A DNA stretch of 64,000 nt, taken from assembly GCF_947581735.1 (NCBI RefSeq), contig NZ_CANPVT010000008.1, positions 248,001 to 312,000 on the forward strand, written 5' to 3'. Positions 9,918-17,443 of this stretch are shown one piece after another; position 1 is the first letter of the stretch; every line of letters starts with the position of its first letter. Under the pieces are notes generated by a model. It saw nothing but the letters and a program-made list of their open reading frames with translations. It had not been told where the DNA came from and searched no databases. Made by a program: the position numbers and the translations under genes. The DNA comes from Candidatus Palauibacter soopunensis. Lineage in GTDB: Bacteria; Gemmatimonadota; Gemmatimonadetes; Palauibacterales; Palauibacteraceae.

Positions 9918-11243
9918 ATGGATCCCTCGATGCCGGAGACGATATCGCGTTCTCCCGCCGACGCGCTCGTCGCGGTTGGACTCAGCCACCGGACGGCCCC
10001 CATCGACGTTCGGGAGCGTTTCGCGCTCGGTGAGCGGCGACGAGCCGAGTGGGTCGAGAATCTGACGGCCAGACCGGGCGTCTCGGAGTGCGTCGTGCTT
10101 TCCACGTGCAACCGGACGGAATGCTATCTGGCGGGGAGCGACGCAGAGACACTCGACCGGCTCGGTCGCGAGGCGCTGTGCAGGGTTTCGGGTCTGGGGG
10201 CCGCGGGAGATTCGTACCTGGCCACGCTCGAAGGAGCGAGCGCCGTCCGGCACCTGTTCCGCGTCACCGGCGGACTGGAATCGCTCATCGTCGGCGAACC
10301 GCAGATTCAGGGCCAGGTCCGCGGAGCCTATCGGGATGGGCGTCCCATGGTGGGGCCCGTGCTGCATCGGTTGTTCCAGTCGGCCCTCGAGGTCGGCGGG
10401 CGTGTGAGGGCCGATACGTCGATCGCGAGTGGCGTCACGTCGATCCCCGGCGCGGCCGTCGGTCTCGCCCGGAAAGTGTTCGGCTCACTCGATGACCGTA
10501 GCGTGCTCGTGCTCGGGACCGGCGACATGGGAAGACTCACGGTGCAGTGCCTGAAACGGGAAGGGGCAAGGCGGGTGTTCCTCGCGAGCCGCGACCCGGC
10601 CCGGGCGGAGCGTGTGAGCCGGCCGCTCGATGCGTTCCCGATGCGACGGAGCACGGCGCTCGAGGCGCTGGGTCGCGTGGACCTCGTCGTCACCTGCACG
10701 GAGTCGGAGGCGGCCTTCCTACGCGCGGGGCACGTCCGGGGCTCGAGGACGGGGCGCGCGCCGCTCGTGATCCTCGACATCGCCGTGCCCCGCAACGTCG
10801 ATCCGCGAGTGGCCGAGATCCCCGATGTGTTCCTGTACAACATCGACGACCTGCGGCACGTCGTGGACCGGGCCCGGGCGGCGCGCGAGTACGAGCGCGA
10901 GCGCGCGGAGGCGATCATCGAGCGGCACGTCGCGAAATACCGGGCGTGGCGTCGAAGTCGTCGCGCGGACCCCGCCGTGCGGGCGCTCAGGAACACCGCT
11001 CGCCGGCTGGTAGCCGATGCCGTCGCCGCCCACGGCCCGGATCCCGACGACACCGACGAAGCTCTGCGGCTGGCGAGTCAGGCGGCGCTCAACAAGGTTC
11101 TGCACGGGCCGACCCGCGCCATCCGGTGGCTCGCCGAACGGTCTGACGGCGAGGCGTGTCTTCGTCGGATGGAGCCATGGTTGGTTGGGGAAGTGAGGAG
11201 GGAGCGGATGAGCCCGAAAAAGGTGGAGGGGAGGCGCACGTGA
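9918..11243 (+). CDS. hemA: glutamyl-tRNA reductase
   Basis: 441 residues. It catalyses the NADPH-dependent reduction of glutamyl-tRNA to glutamate-1-semialdehyde, the first step of the C5 route to 5-aminolevulinate and haem. The catalytic Cys64 is in STCNRTE, 'VGLSHRTAPIDVRERFA' precedes it, 'GGLESLIVGEPQIQGQVR' is the family signature, and 'VLVLGTGDMGRLT' is the NADPH-binding turn. The C-terminal dimerisation domain is present. Starts at 9858 (GTG, overlapping ssb), 9918 or 9930 are possible; 9918 was chosen as the first ATG clear of ssb. The next enzyme of the route, hemL, is in the window at 34531. The stop overlaps the next ATG (TGATG). Confidence 0.95.
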   Translation: MDPSMPETISRSPADALVAVGLSHRTAPIDVRERFALGERRRAEWVENLTARPGVSECVVLSTCNRTECYLAGSDAETLDRLGREALCRVSGLGAAGDSYLATLEGASAVRHLFRVTGGLESLIVGEPQIQGQVRGAYRDGRPMVGPVLHRLFQSALEVGGRVRADTSIASGVTSIPGAAVGLARKVFGSLDDRSVLVLGTGDMGRLTVQCLKREGARRVFLASRDPARAERVSRPLDAFPMRRSTALEALGRVDLVVTCTESEAAFLRAGHVRGSRTGRAPLVILDIAVPRNVDPRVAEIPDVFLYNIDDLRHVVDRARAAREYERERAEAIIERHVAKYRAWRRSRRADPAVRALRNTARRLVADAVAAHGPDPDDTDEALRLASQAALNKVLHGPTRAIRWLAERSDGEACLRRMEPWLVGEVRRERMSPKKVEGRRT

Positions 11244-11989
11244 TGGCGGGCATCGGGATCGGGGTCGGAGGGGGACTGGAGATCGTGCAGGATCTTTCCG
11301 CGCGCGTCATCGACTCCCCCATCGACATGATCCTGGGCGCGACCCTCCCCACGAAGATCATCCTCACCGTGCTCGCCGCCTTCTCGCTCGTGTCCTGGGT
11401 CCTCATCATCTGGAAGTTCCGCGAGTTGCGCGCCGTGAACGCGCGGGCGGATGACTTCGTGTTCGCGATGGCCGGGGCCAACGGCCTCGTGGACCTCAAC
11501 GACGCGCTGGCGGAACTCGACGATTCCGCCTTCAGACGGGTGTTCCGGGAGGGGATCGCCTTCTTCTCCGAACTCCGTCCGGGCGCGCTCGAGACCACGC
11601 ACGTCGGGGACGGGTTGAGCCCTACGCAGCTCGAAGCGCTGTGGCTGGTGCTCGAGAAGAGCCTTTCGGAGGAGAAGGATGAACTCGCGCACGGGCTGCC
11701 CTGGCTCGCGATCATCGGTTCCGTGAGCCCTCTCCTCGGCCTCATGGGGACCGTCGTGGGCGTGATGAACTCTTTCATCGGGATCACATCGCAGGGGTCC
11801 GCCAACATCGCGGCGGTCGCGCCCGGCATCGCGGAGGCGCTTACGACCACGGTCGCGGGGCTGGCCGTCGCGATTCCCGCGGTCATCGCGTACAACCACT
11901 ATGCTTCCCGCCTGCGTCTCTTCGTGGGAGAACTGGAAGGATTCGCGAGCGAATTCGTGGGGACGCTGGCGCGCGAGGGTCGCCTGTGA
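11243..11989 (+). CDS. tolQ: TolQ/ExbB-type proton channel subunit
   Basis: 248 residues from an ATG that overlaps the hemA stop and follows GGAGGGGAGG; the frame is open further upstream, but that part is non-conserved. Three transmembrane segments are visible: one near the N terminus ('ILTVLAAFSLVSWVLIIW') and two C-terminal ones ('AIIGSVSPLLGLMGTVVGVM' and 'TTVAGLAVAIPAVIAYNHY') typical of MotA/TolQ/ExbB. With TolR it forms the inner-membrane motor that uses the proton gradient to energise TolA or TonB. Its position before tolR, a tonB/tolA-like gene, tolB, pal and cpoB points to the Tol-Pal system rather than to iron uptake. Confidence 0.93.
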   Translation: MAGIGIGVGGGLEIVQDLSARVIDSPIDMILGATLPTKIILTVLAAFSLVSWVLIIWKFRELRAVNARADDFVFAMAGANGLVDLNDALAELDDSAFRRVFREGIAFFSELRPGALETTHVGDGLSPTQLEALWLVLEKSLSEEKDELAHGLPWLAIIGSVSPLLGLMGTVVGVMNSFIGITSQGSANIAAVAPGIAEALTTTVAGLAVAIPAVIAYNHYASRLRLFVGELEGFASEFVGTLAREGRL

Positions 11990-12025
11990 TCCGGGACCGC
12001 GGGGCCGGAGGATGAGGAACGCGGG

Positions 12026-12451
12026 ATGAAGAGGCGCTTTACACAGCAGGCGGACGGGATCGGCGTCGTGGCGGAGATCAACGTCACGAGCCTCGTCGAC
12101 GTCGCGTTCACCCTCCTCATCATCTTCATGATCACGGCGCCCATTCTTCAGGGTGGGATCGAAATCGACCTGCCGGAGGGCGTCTCCGCGCCTCTCAGCG
12201 CCTCCGATGCGCTCGTCGTCTCGATCGACGCAGACGGGCAGATCTACCTGGATGACGTACCGGTGACGTTCGAGGAGTTCGACGCTTCGCTCGCGCTGGC
12301 TCTCGAGCGCTTCGAGTCGGACATGGTATATCTGAAGGCGGATGGCGATCTCGCCCTTCGGGAGGCGACCCGCGTGATGGGTCCGATTCAGGACGCCGGA
12401 GGCGTGCTGAACATCGTCACCGATCCGGACCCGAGGCGTCGCCGCCCATGA
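12026..12451 (+). CDS. tolR: TolR/ExbD-type biopolymer transport protein
   Basis: 141 residues. A short cytoplasmic N terminus is followed by one transmembrane helix ('LVDVAFTLLIIFMITAPIL', about 22-40) that carries the Asp expected to take part in proton flow (VTSLVDV), then a periplasmic domain. The 'EINVTSLVDVAFTLLIIFM' stretch is diagnostic of the family. It partners TolQ in the proton-driven motor. The stop overlaps the start of the TonB/TolA-like gene by 4 bases. Confidence 0.94.
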   Translation: MKRRFTQQADGIGVVAEINVTSLVDVAFTLLIIFMITAPILQGGIEIDLPEGVSAPLSASDALVVSIDADGQIYLDDVPVTFEEFDASLALALERFESDMVYLKADGDLALREATRVMGPIQDAGGVLNIVTDPDPRRRRP

Positions 12452-13161
12452 ATCTGCGCGGAGGGACGGAAGGCGGGCGTTGGCGCGCATGGCGACGCGG
12501 AGGGCCGCAGCGTCACGGGCGTCCACCCCGGCGGGCCGTGTATGGCTCGCTCTGCTTCCACGGCGGTCTCGCGGTCCTCGCCGTGTTCGGCGACGCGGTG
12601 ATCCGCCCGGCCGAACTGCCCAGGACATACCGGGTGAACATGGTCGCGTTCGCTCCGGAGGATGCGCCGATCCGCCTCGATCCCTCGCCACCCGAGGTCG
12701 CGGAGGAGGAGAACCGGCCGCCTCCGCCCGAACCGACGCCCGATCCGGTGCCGCAGGTGGAGACGCCCACGGTGGAGGCCGAGGTACAGGTCGAACGCGA
12801 GGCGGAGCCGGAACCCGCGCGGACCGAGGAAGTCGGCGAGGAAGTTCTCAGTATCCGGATCGCCGGCGAAGCCTCGGCCTGGCCCGAATACGGGGAGAAC
12901 ATCATCCGGCAGATCCAGCGCCGTTGGCGGCCTCCCGTCGGCGCGCGCGAGCTTCGGGCCGAGGTCTACTTCATCATCCACCGGGACGGGCGGGTGACGG
13001 GGTTCGAGTGGGTGGCGAGATCCGGGAGCCTGGTCTTCGACACCCAGGCGATGGGGGCCGTGGAATCGGCGGGCCGTGACCGGGCCTTCGGCCCGCTTCC
13101 CGATGACTTCCCGGCCGACGCGCTCGCCGTCTCGTTCTTCTTCGATCCGAGTGTACGCTGA
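12448..13161 (+). CDS. TolA/TonB-like energy-transducing protein
   Basis: 237 residues. An Arg/Gly-rich cytoplasmic N terminus (1-30) precedes a single membrane helix (about 32-50), then a long Pro/Glu-rich spacer (about 75-130: 'PPPPEPTPDPVPQVETP', repeated EVE/EPE), and a C-terminal TonB-type domain starting around 'YGENIIRQIQRRWRPP' with 'EVYFIIHRDGRVTGFEWV'. By place in the operon it should be the TolA equivalent, linking the TolQR motor to TolB/Pal across the periplasm. By sequence it is closer to the generic TonB C-terminal family, and a role as TonB for the receptor at 37514 cannot be excluded. Its stop abuts the tolB start. Confidence 0.87.
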   Translation: MNLRGGTEGGRWRAWRRGGPQRHGRPPRRAVYGSLCFHGGLAVLAVFGDAVIRPAELPRTYRVNMVAFAPEDAPIRLDPSPPEVAEEENRPPPPEPTPDPVPQVETPTVEAEVQVEREAEPEPARTEEVGEEVLSIRIAGEASAWPEYGENIIRQIQRRWRPPVGARELRAEVYFIIHRDGRVTGFEWVARSGSLVFDTQAMGAVESAGRDRAFGPLPDDFPADALAVSFFFDPSVR

Positions 13162-14514
13162 ATGGGCGGATCCGGGGACTTTCGTCGCCGCCGTGCGGCC
13201 GGGCAGCGCCAACGGGTCAGCGCCGCGGGGTTGGTGCTGGCCGCCGCCGCGGCTGGAGCGCCGCTGGGGGGCCAGGAGGGCGGCGCGCTCCGTCTGGGCC
13301 TCACCTACGAAGCCGGCTACGTGCCGGGCATGGTCGTCGCACCCGTCTCCGCGAGCGCCGGATTCGACGACCTGGGCGCGGCGGTCGGCGAGATTCTTCG
13401 CACGGACCTCGACTATTCCGACCGGTTCGACATCCTCGCGGTGCCCGACACGCTCACCTTGAGCGGCCCTCCGAACTACGCGCTCTGGAACGAGCTCGGT
13501 GCCGTGTGGCTGGTCACCTCGGACATCTCCGTCGCGCCGGGGACGCAGACTCCGCTGCTCAGAGTCAGCCTGCACGACGTCGTGTACGGAAACCTCGAGA
13601 ACGTCCAGGCCTTCAGTTTGCCCTCCATGGATGCGGCCGATTTTCGAATGTCGGTCCACCGGATCTCCGACCGGATCGTCTTCTGGGCGACGGGAGGCCA
13701 GCGCGGCATCGCCGCGACGCGGATCGCACTGCGCCGGAGGGATGGCGACGGGTCGTCCTACCTGCTGCTCATCGACAGTGATGGCCGGAACCCGCAGCGG
13801 ATCGAGACCGGGGGGCGCAACGTCTTTTCGCCCGCCTTCTCGCCGGACGCCACCCGCATCGCGTACACGATCCAGGATGAGACGGGGTACTTCTCGCTCG
13901 TGGAGATGAACCTCATCACCGGCAGCCGCCGAACGGTGAGGTCCGGCAGACTCATTCAGACGCCGAGCTGGACGCCGGATGGACGACTGGCCTACGCGGA
14001 GGGCGTCGGCGGCACGGCGCGCATCGTGGTCGAGGGCGACGGGCCGCTGACCGAAGGCCGGGTCCAGTCTCTGAACCCCAGCTTCTCGCCGGATGGGGCG
14101 TCGTTCGCGTACGAGGCCGATCCGGCCAACGAGCAGCAGGTTTATGTCCGTCTCGTCTCGGGAGGCCCGGCCCGCCGCATCAGCATCTACCACCCGCGGG
14201 AGGATACCAACGCGGCCGGCCCGGACTGGTCGCCCAACGGCGACCGGATCGCGTATTCCGCCCTGAGCGACCGCCGCTGGCAGATCTTCACGGTGAACCC
14301 CGATGGCACCGACCGGCGCATGTTGACTCGGCGCGGCGAGAGCGAGGATCCCAGTTGGGCGCCCGACGGCCGTCATCTCGTCTTCTCGTCGCTCGACGCC
14401 CAGGGCTCGACCGTCTGGATCCTCGATACCTTCACGGGGAGGTCCCGGCCTCTGACAGCGGGACGGCTCGACGGTCTCCCGGACTGGTCGCCCCCCATTC
14501 CGCCAGGCTCATGA
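13162..14514 (+). CDS. tolB: TolB periplasmic beta-propeller protein
   Basis: 450 residues. The signal sequence is unusual, with a long Arg-rich start before the Ala-rich core (about 18-33). An N-terminal alpha/beta TolB domain follows ('LRTDLDYSDRFDILAVPDT'), then six PD40-type propeller repeats recognisable by 'FSPDATRIAYT', 'WTPDGRLAYA', 'FSPDGASFAYE', 'WSPNGDRIAYS' and 'WAPDGRHLVFS'. TolB binds Pal and TolA in the periplasm and helps keep the outer membrane constricted and intact at division. The ATG follows the previous stop directly with no gap. The 149 bases after it carry the promoter-like elements before pal. Confidence 0.93.
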   Translation: MGGSGDFRRRRAAGQRQRVSAAGLVLAAAAAGAPLGGQEGGALRLGLTYEAGYVPGMVVAPVSASAGFDDLGAAVGEILRTDLDYSDRFDILAVPDTLTLSGPPNYALWNELGAVWLVTSDISVAPGTQTPLLRVSLHDVVYGNLENVQAFSLPSMDAADFRMSVHRISDRIVFWATGGQRGIAATRIALRRRDGDGSSYLLLIDSDGRNPQRIETGGRNVFSPAFSPDATRIAYTIQDETGYFSLVEMNLITGSRRTVRSGRLIQTPSWTPDGRLAYAEGVGGTARIVVEGDGPLTEGRVQSLNPSFSPDGASFAYEADPANEQQVYVRLVSGGPARRISIYHPREDTNAAGPDWSPNGDRIAYSALSDRRWQIFTVNPDGTDRRMLTRRGESEDPSWAPDGRHLVFSSLDAQGSTVWILDTFTGRSRPLTAGRLDGLPDWSPPIPPGS

Positions 14515-14532
14515 CCGGAGTCGTCTCGCGGG

Positions 14533-14560
14533 TTGCGACTTGACGGGTCTTTGATAGGTT
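14533..14560 (+). promoter_or_regulatory. candidate promoter upstream of pal
   Basis: TTGCGA (14533-14538), a 16-base spacer, TAGGTT (14555-14560), about 100 bases before the pal ATG in the 149-base gap between tolB and pal. Spacing and hexamers fit a housekeeping sigma factor moderately. It would let pal-cpoB be transcribed at a higher level than the preceding tol genes, which is plausible for an abundant lipoprotein. No other gene or repeat was seen in 14515-14663. Confidence 0.45.
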
Positions 14561-14663
14561 ACGAATCCGTGTTGAAACCGGGATCGGGTCAGCGTTTTCA
14601 GCGCCGACGTTTGCCCTGTCCTCGCCGAATTTCGTCCCGCGACTGGTAAACAAGGAGACCTCG

Positions 14664-15308
14664 ATGCGGCTGAGCCACCGATTCGCTCCAATTCTTCTCG
14701 TTGCGCTTCTGGCGACGGCGTGTAGCGGCAACCCGGAACCGGAGCCGGTGCCCCCGCCGCCCCCGCCCCCGCCGCCCCCGGCCGTGGATGACAGCGAGCA
14801 GCGCGAGGCCGCCGCGGCCCGGCTCTGCGATCAAGCGATGGCGGCCATGGAGGAGGGAGACTTCACGACCGCGCGCGAATTGCTCGAGCGGGCGGTAAGC
14901 GACTATCCCGGTACGACGTGCGCGGAGTCCGCGCCCGCGAACATCGAGCGCGCGATGGCGGGCGAGGCGATCGTTGCGCGGATTCACTTCGACTACAACG
15001 AATCCGCCATCACCGACGCCGCCGCCGCGATTCTGCAGAGCAAGGCCGACGCGCTGCGGGATCGGTCCGACATCCGCCTCCGGGTCGAGGGCCATTGCGA
15101 CGAGAGGGGCTCCCTGGAGTACAACCAGGCGCTCGGTCTGAGGAGGGCTCAGGCCGCGGTCGACTATCTCTCCAGCCTGGGGCTGGACGCCGACCGCTTC
15201 GATGTCGTGACGTTCGGGGAGGAGATGCCGCTGGCGCGGGGGAGCAACGAGTCGGCGTGGCGGCAGAATCGTCGCGGTGAGTTCGTCATCACGGACGGAG
15301 ATATCTAG
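14664..15308 (+). CDS. pal: peptidoglycan-associated lipoprotein Pal
   Basis: 214 residues from an ATG with ribosome site AAGGAGA. Lipoprotein signal with lipobox LATAC (Cys20), then a Pro run (about 28-39), an about 60-residue helical segment ('AMEEGDFTTARELLERAVSD', TPR-like), and the C-terminal OmpA-like peptidoglycan-binding domain ('IHFDYNESAITDAA', 'VEGHCDERGSLEYNQALG', 'RRAQAAVDYL'). Pal tethers the outer membrane to peptidoglycan and is pulled by TolB/TolA. The extra helical insert between the Pro run and the OmpA domain makes it longer than the E. coli protein (about 170 residues). Confidence 0.95.
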   Translation: MRLSHRFAPILLVALLATACSGNPEPEPVPPPPPPPPPPAVDDSEQREAAAARLCDQAMAAMEEGDFTTARELLERAVSDYPGTTCAESAPANIERAMAGEAIVARIHFDYNESAITDAAAAILQSKADALRDRSDIRLRVEGHCDERGSLEYNQALGLRRAQAAVDYLSSLGLDADRFDVVTFGEEMPLARGSNESAWRQNRRGEFVITDGDI

Positions 15309-15309
15309 A

Positions 15310-16110
15310 ATGCGAAATGCGGCGGTCGCCGTGCTGTTGGGCGTTGCGGCCGCCGCCTGCGCGTCCAGGGGCGATGTCGAGACGATGGGCGACGCCCTGC
15401 GGGACGATATCGCAGGTCTCGCCGAGGGACAGCTCCGGCTGGCCGAGGCGGTGCAGGCGGACCTGGAATCGTTCGAAAGTTCGAGCGAGCGCCGGGAGAC
15501 GACGGGTCGGGGTGAACTCGAACGGCTGCTCGGGCGGCTCGAGGGTCTCTTCGAGCAGCTCATCGAGATGTCCGCCCAGAACAACCAGTTGCTCAACGAC
15601 ATCTACGAGCATCAGCGCCGCGTGGGCTCCCCTTCGCCGATGGGCTTCCCCGGACCGGCTGGCGCGGGCCCACCCGCCGCCGGGCCGGTTGCCGCCGAAT
15701 CGAACCCCGACGCCTCCGCCGGGTCCGGGTCCGACGAGGCATCGCAGTTCTACGCGTTGGCGCTCGATATGTACCAGCGCGGCAACCTCCAGACCGCGCG
15801 CGATGCGTTCCGCGATTTTATCGCCGTCTACGGCAGCCACGAGTTCGCGCCCGATGCCCAGTACTGGGTGGCGCGCACCTATGAGGATGCGGAGGATCCC
15901 GGCGGAGCGCTCGAGGAGTACCGTCGGCTGACGGAACTCTATCCGGATTCGAGCCGGGCTCCCGCGGCGCTCTTTCGCCGAGCGATGATCGAGGCGGGAC
16001 GGGGCAACACGGCGGTGGCGAGGCGGTTGTTCGCCCAGATTGAGAGCGGCTATCCGAACAGCCCCGAGGCGCCGGAGGCCCGCCGGGAACGCGAGAAGCT
16101 GGGCGGCTAG
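15310..16110 (+). CDS. cpoB: CpoB/YbgF-type TPR protein of the Tol-Pal system
   Basis: 266 residues from an ATG one base after the pal stop. Signal sequence ending 'VAAAAC' (Cys17), which reads as a lipobox although CpoB is usually a soluble periplasmic protein. A coiled-coil region follows (about 30-105, heptad-like 'ELERLLGRLEGLFEQLIEM'), then a Pro/Gly/Ala linker, and three C-terminal TPR units ('FYALALDMYQRGNLQTARDA', 'AQYWVARTYEDAEDPGGAL', 'ALFRRAMIEAGRGNTAVA'). CpoB couples Tol-Pal with septal peptidoglycan synthesis in E. coli. The order tolB-pal-cpoB is the standard one. Confidence 0.9.
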   Translation: MRNAAVAVLLGVAAAACASRGDVETMGDALRDDIAGLAEGQLRLAEAVQADLESFESSSERRETTGRGELERLLGRLEGLFEQLIEMSAQNNQLLNDIYEHQRRVGSPSPMGFPGPAGAGPPAAGPVAAESNPDASAGSGSDEASQFYALALDMYQRGNLQTARDAFRDFIAVYGSHEFAPDAQYWVARTYEDAEDPGGALEEYRRLTELYPDSSRAPAALFRRAMIEAGRGNTAVARRLFAQIESGYPNSPEAPEARREREKLGG

Positions 16111-16142
16111 TGACACCAGCCGTCGGGTGACCGCAGGCAACC

Positions 16143-16655
16143 GTGCAGTGTCCCGGCTGTAACCACCTGGAGGCTCGGGTCGTCGACTCCCGCACGAGTC
16201 GCGGCGGTCGGGCCACTCGCCGCCGGCGCGAGTGCCTCTCCTGCGGCGAACGCTTCACGACCTACGAGCAGGTCGAGGAAGAGCCTCTGCTCGTCATGAA
16301 GAAGGACGGCGGCTCGGAGACCTACGATCGCGGCAAGCTCCTCGCCTCCATCCGCGTCGCCTGCGCGAAGCGGCCCGTATCGAACCGCGACATCGAGTTC
16401 CTCGTCGATGAAGTCGAGGAACAACTGGCGGCTGCCGACCAGCGGGACGTCGCGAGCCTTCGGTTGGGAGAGCTCGTCATGGAGCGGCTCCGCGCCCTGG
16501 ACCAGGTCGCGTACGTGCGCTTCGCCAGCGTGTATCGGAACTTCCAGGACACGACGGAGTTCATGGAGGAAGTGCGGGAACTGCTGCTGCGCGCGGGACA
16601 CACCGCGGCCGGGCAGGTCGATCTGTTCTCATCAGGAGGTGACCAGGGCCGATGA
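16143..16655 (+). CDS. nrdR: transcriptional repressor NrdR
   Basis: 170 residues from a GTG at 16143 (family start MQCPGC). The N-terminal zinc ribbon has two Cys pairs (CPGC at 3-6 and CLSC near 31-34), followed by 'GERFTTYE', and an ATP-cone domain ('VMKKDGGSETYDRGKLLASI'). NrdR senses ATP/dATP and represses ribonucleotide reductase genes. No nrd structural gene is in the window, so its targets lie elsewhere. The length is slightly above the usual about 150-160 because of a C-terminal tail. Its stop overlaps the tatC ATG by 4 bases. Confidence 0.96.
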   Translation: MQCPGCNHLEARVVDSRTSRGGRATRRRRECLSCGERFTTYEQVEEEPLLVMKKDGGSETYDRGKLLASIRVACAKRPVSNRDIEFLVDEVEEQLAAADQRDVASLRLGELVMERLRALDQVAYVRFASVYRNFQDTTEFMEEVRELLLRAGHTAAGQVDLFSSGGDQGR

Positions 16656-17443
16656 GGCTGCGGCGACAGACCCAGGCGGAGACCGATCAGGCGGAGATGC
16701 CCTTCCTGGATCACCTGGATGAGCTTCGCACGCGACTGATCCGCGCGCTCCTCGCGCTCCTCGTCGGCATGATCATCGGGCTCGTGGCCGTGACGCAGTG
16801 GGACGTGCTCGGCATCGTCCAGCGACCCATCGCGGACCTCCTCCCGGGTGAGGCCCTCAACTACTCCAGTGTGACGACTCCGTTCGTCATCATCCTCAAG
16901 CTCGGCTTTATCGTGGGCCTCCTCGCGGCCTTCCCCTACCTCGCCTGGCAGGCCTGGGGGTTCCTCTCGCCAGCCCTGTACGAGAGCGAGCGCAAGTTCG
17001 CCATCCCGGCGATCGCCTCGGGAACCATCCTCTTCATCGCCGGCATCTCAATGGCGTATTTCCTGGTCCTGCCGCTCGGGCTCAGGATCCTGCTGAACTT
17101 CTTCAGCGGGGAACTCAACCCCGTCATCATGATCAACGAGTATCTGACTTTCGCCGTCCGGTTGATCCTGGCGTTCGGGCTCATCTTTGAGTTGCCGGTC
17201 GTGCTCGTCTTCCTGTCGCTGCTCGGAATCGTGACGCCGGAAGGGCTCGCGAAGTACCGACGGCACGCGATCGTCGTAATGGCCGTCGTCTCGGCGTTCC
17301 TCACGCCCGCCGACCCTTACACGATGCTCGCAATGATGCTGCCGATGATGTTTCTCTACGAGATTTCGGTGATCATGACCCGCGTGCTTCGCCGGCGTCG
17401 CCAGGAGACGGAGCGGGCCTCGGGGGAAGGAAGCTCCGCCTGA
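16652..17443 (+). CDS. tatC: Sec-independent protein translocase TatC
   Basis: 263 residues with six predicted membrane helices. The family opening is intact: 'MPFLDHLDELRTRLIRALLA', where the HLxELRxR motif binds twin-arginine signal peptides; then 'YESERKFAIPAI' and 'FSGELNPVIMINEYL'. TatC is the receptor subunit of the twin-arginine translocase, which exports folded proteins across the inner membrane. Its partner tatA is 4.4 kb downstream at 21888, separated by lptD, a prenyl synthase and a small membrane gene. The TGA stop (17441-17443) overlaps the proposed CTG start of lptD. Confidence 0.96.
   Translation: MRLRRQTQAETDQAEMPFLDHLDELRTRLIRALLALLVGMIIGLVAVTQWDVLGIVQRPIADLLPGEALNYSSVTTPFVIILKLGFIVGLLAAFPYLAWQAWGFLSPALYESERKFAIPAIASGTILFIAGISMAYFLVLPLGLRILLNFFSGELNPVIMINEYLTFAVRLILAFGLIFELPVVLVFLSLLGIVTPEGLAKYRRHAIVVMAVVSAFLTPADPYTMLAMMLPMMFLYEISVIMTRVLRRRRQETERASGEGSSA
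17422..17442 (+). promoter_or_regulatory. Shine-Dalgarno and CTG initiation site of lptD
   Basis: A purine-rich GGGGGAAGGAAG (17422-17433) lies about 9 bases before CTG at 17440-17442. The CTG overlaps the tatC stop as CTGA, the same 4-base overlap seen as ATGA, GTGA or TTGA at many junctions in this window. No ATG, GTG or TTG occurs in this frame from at least 17221 until the GTG at 17569, which lies after the signal peptide. The site therefore decides the start of lptD. Confidence 0.6.
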
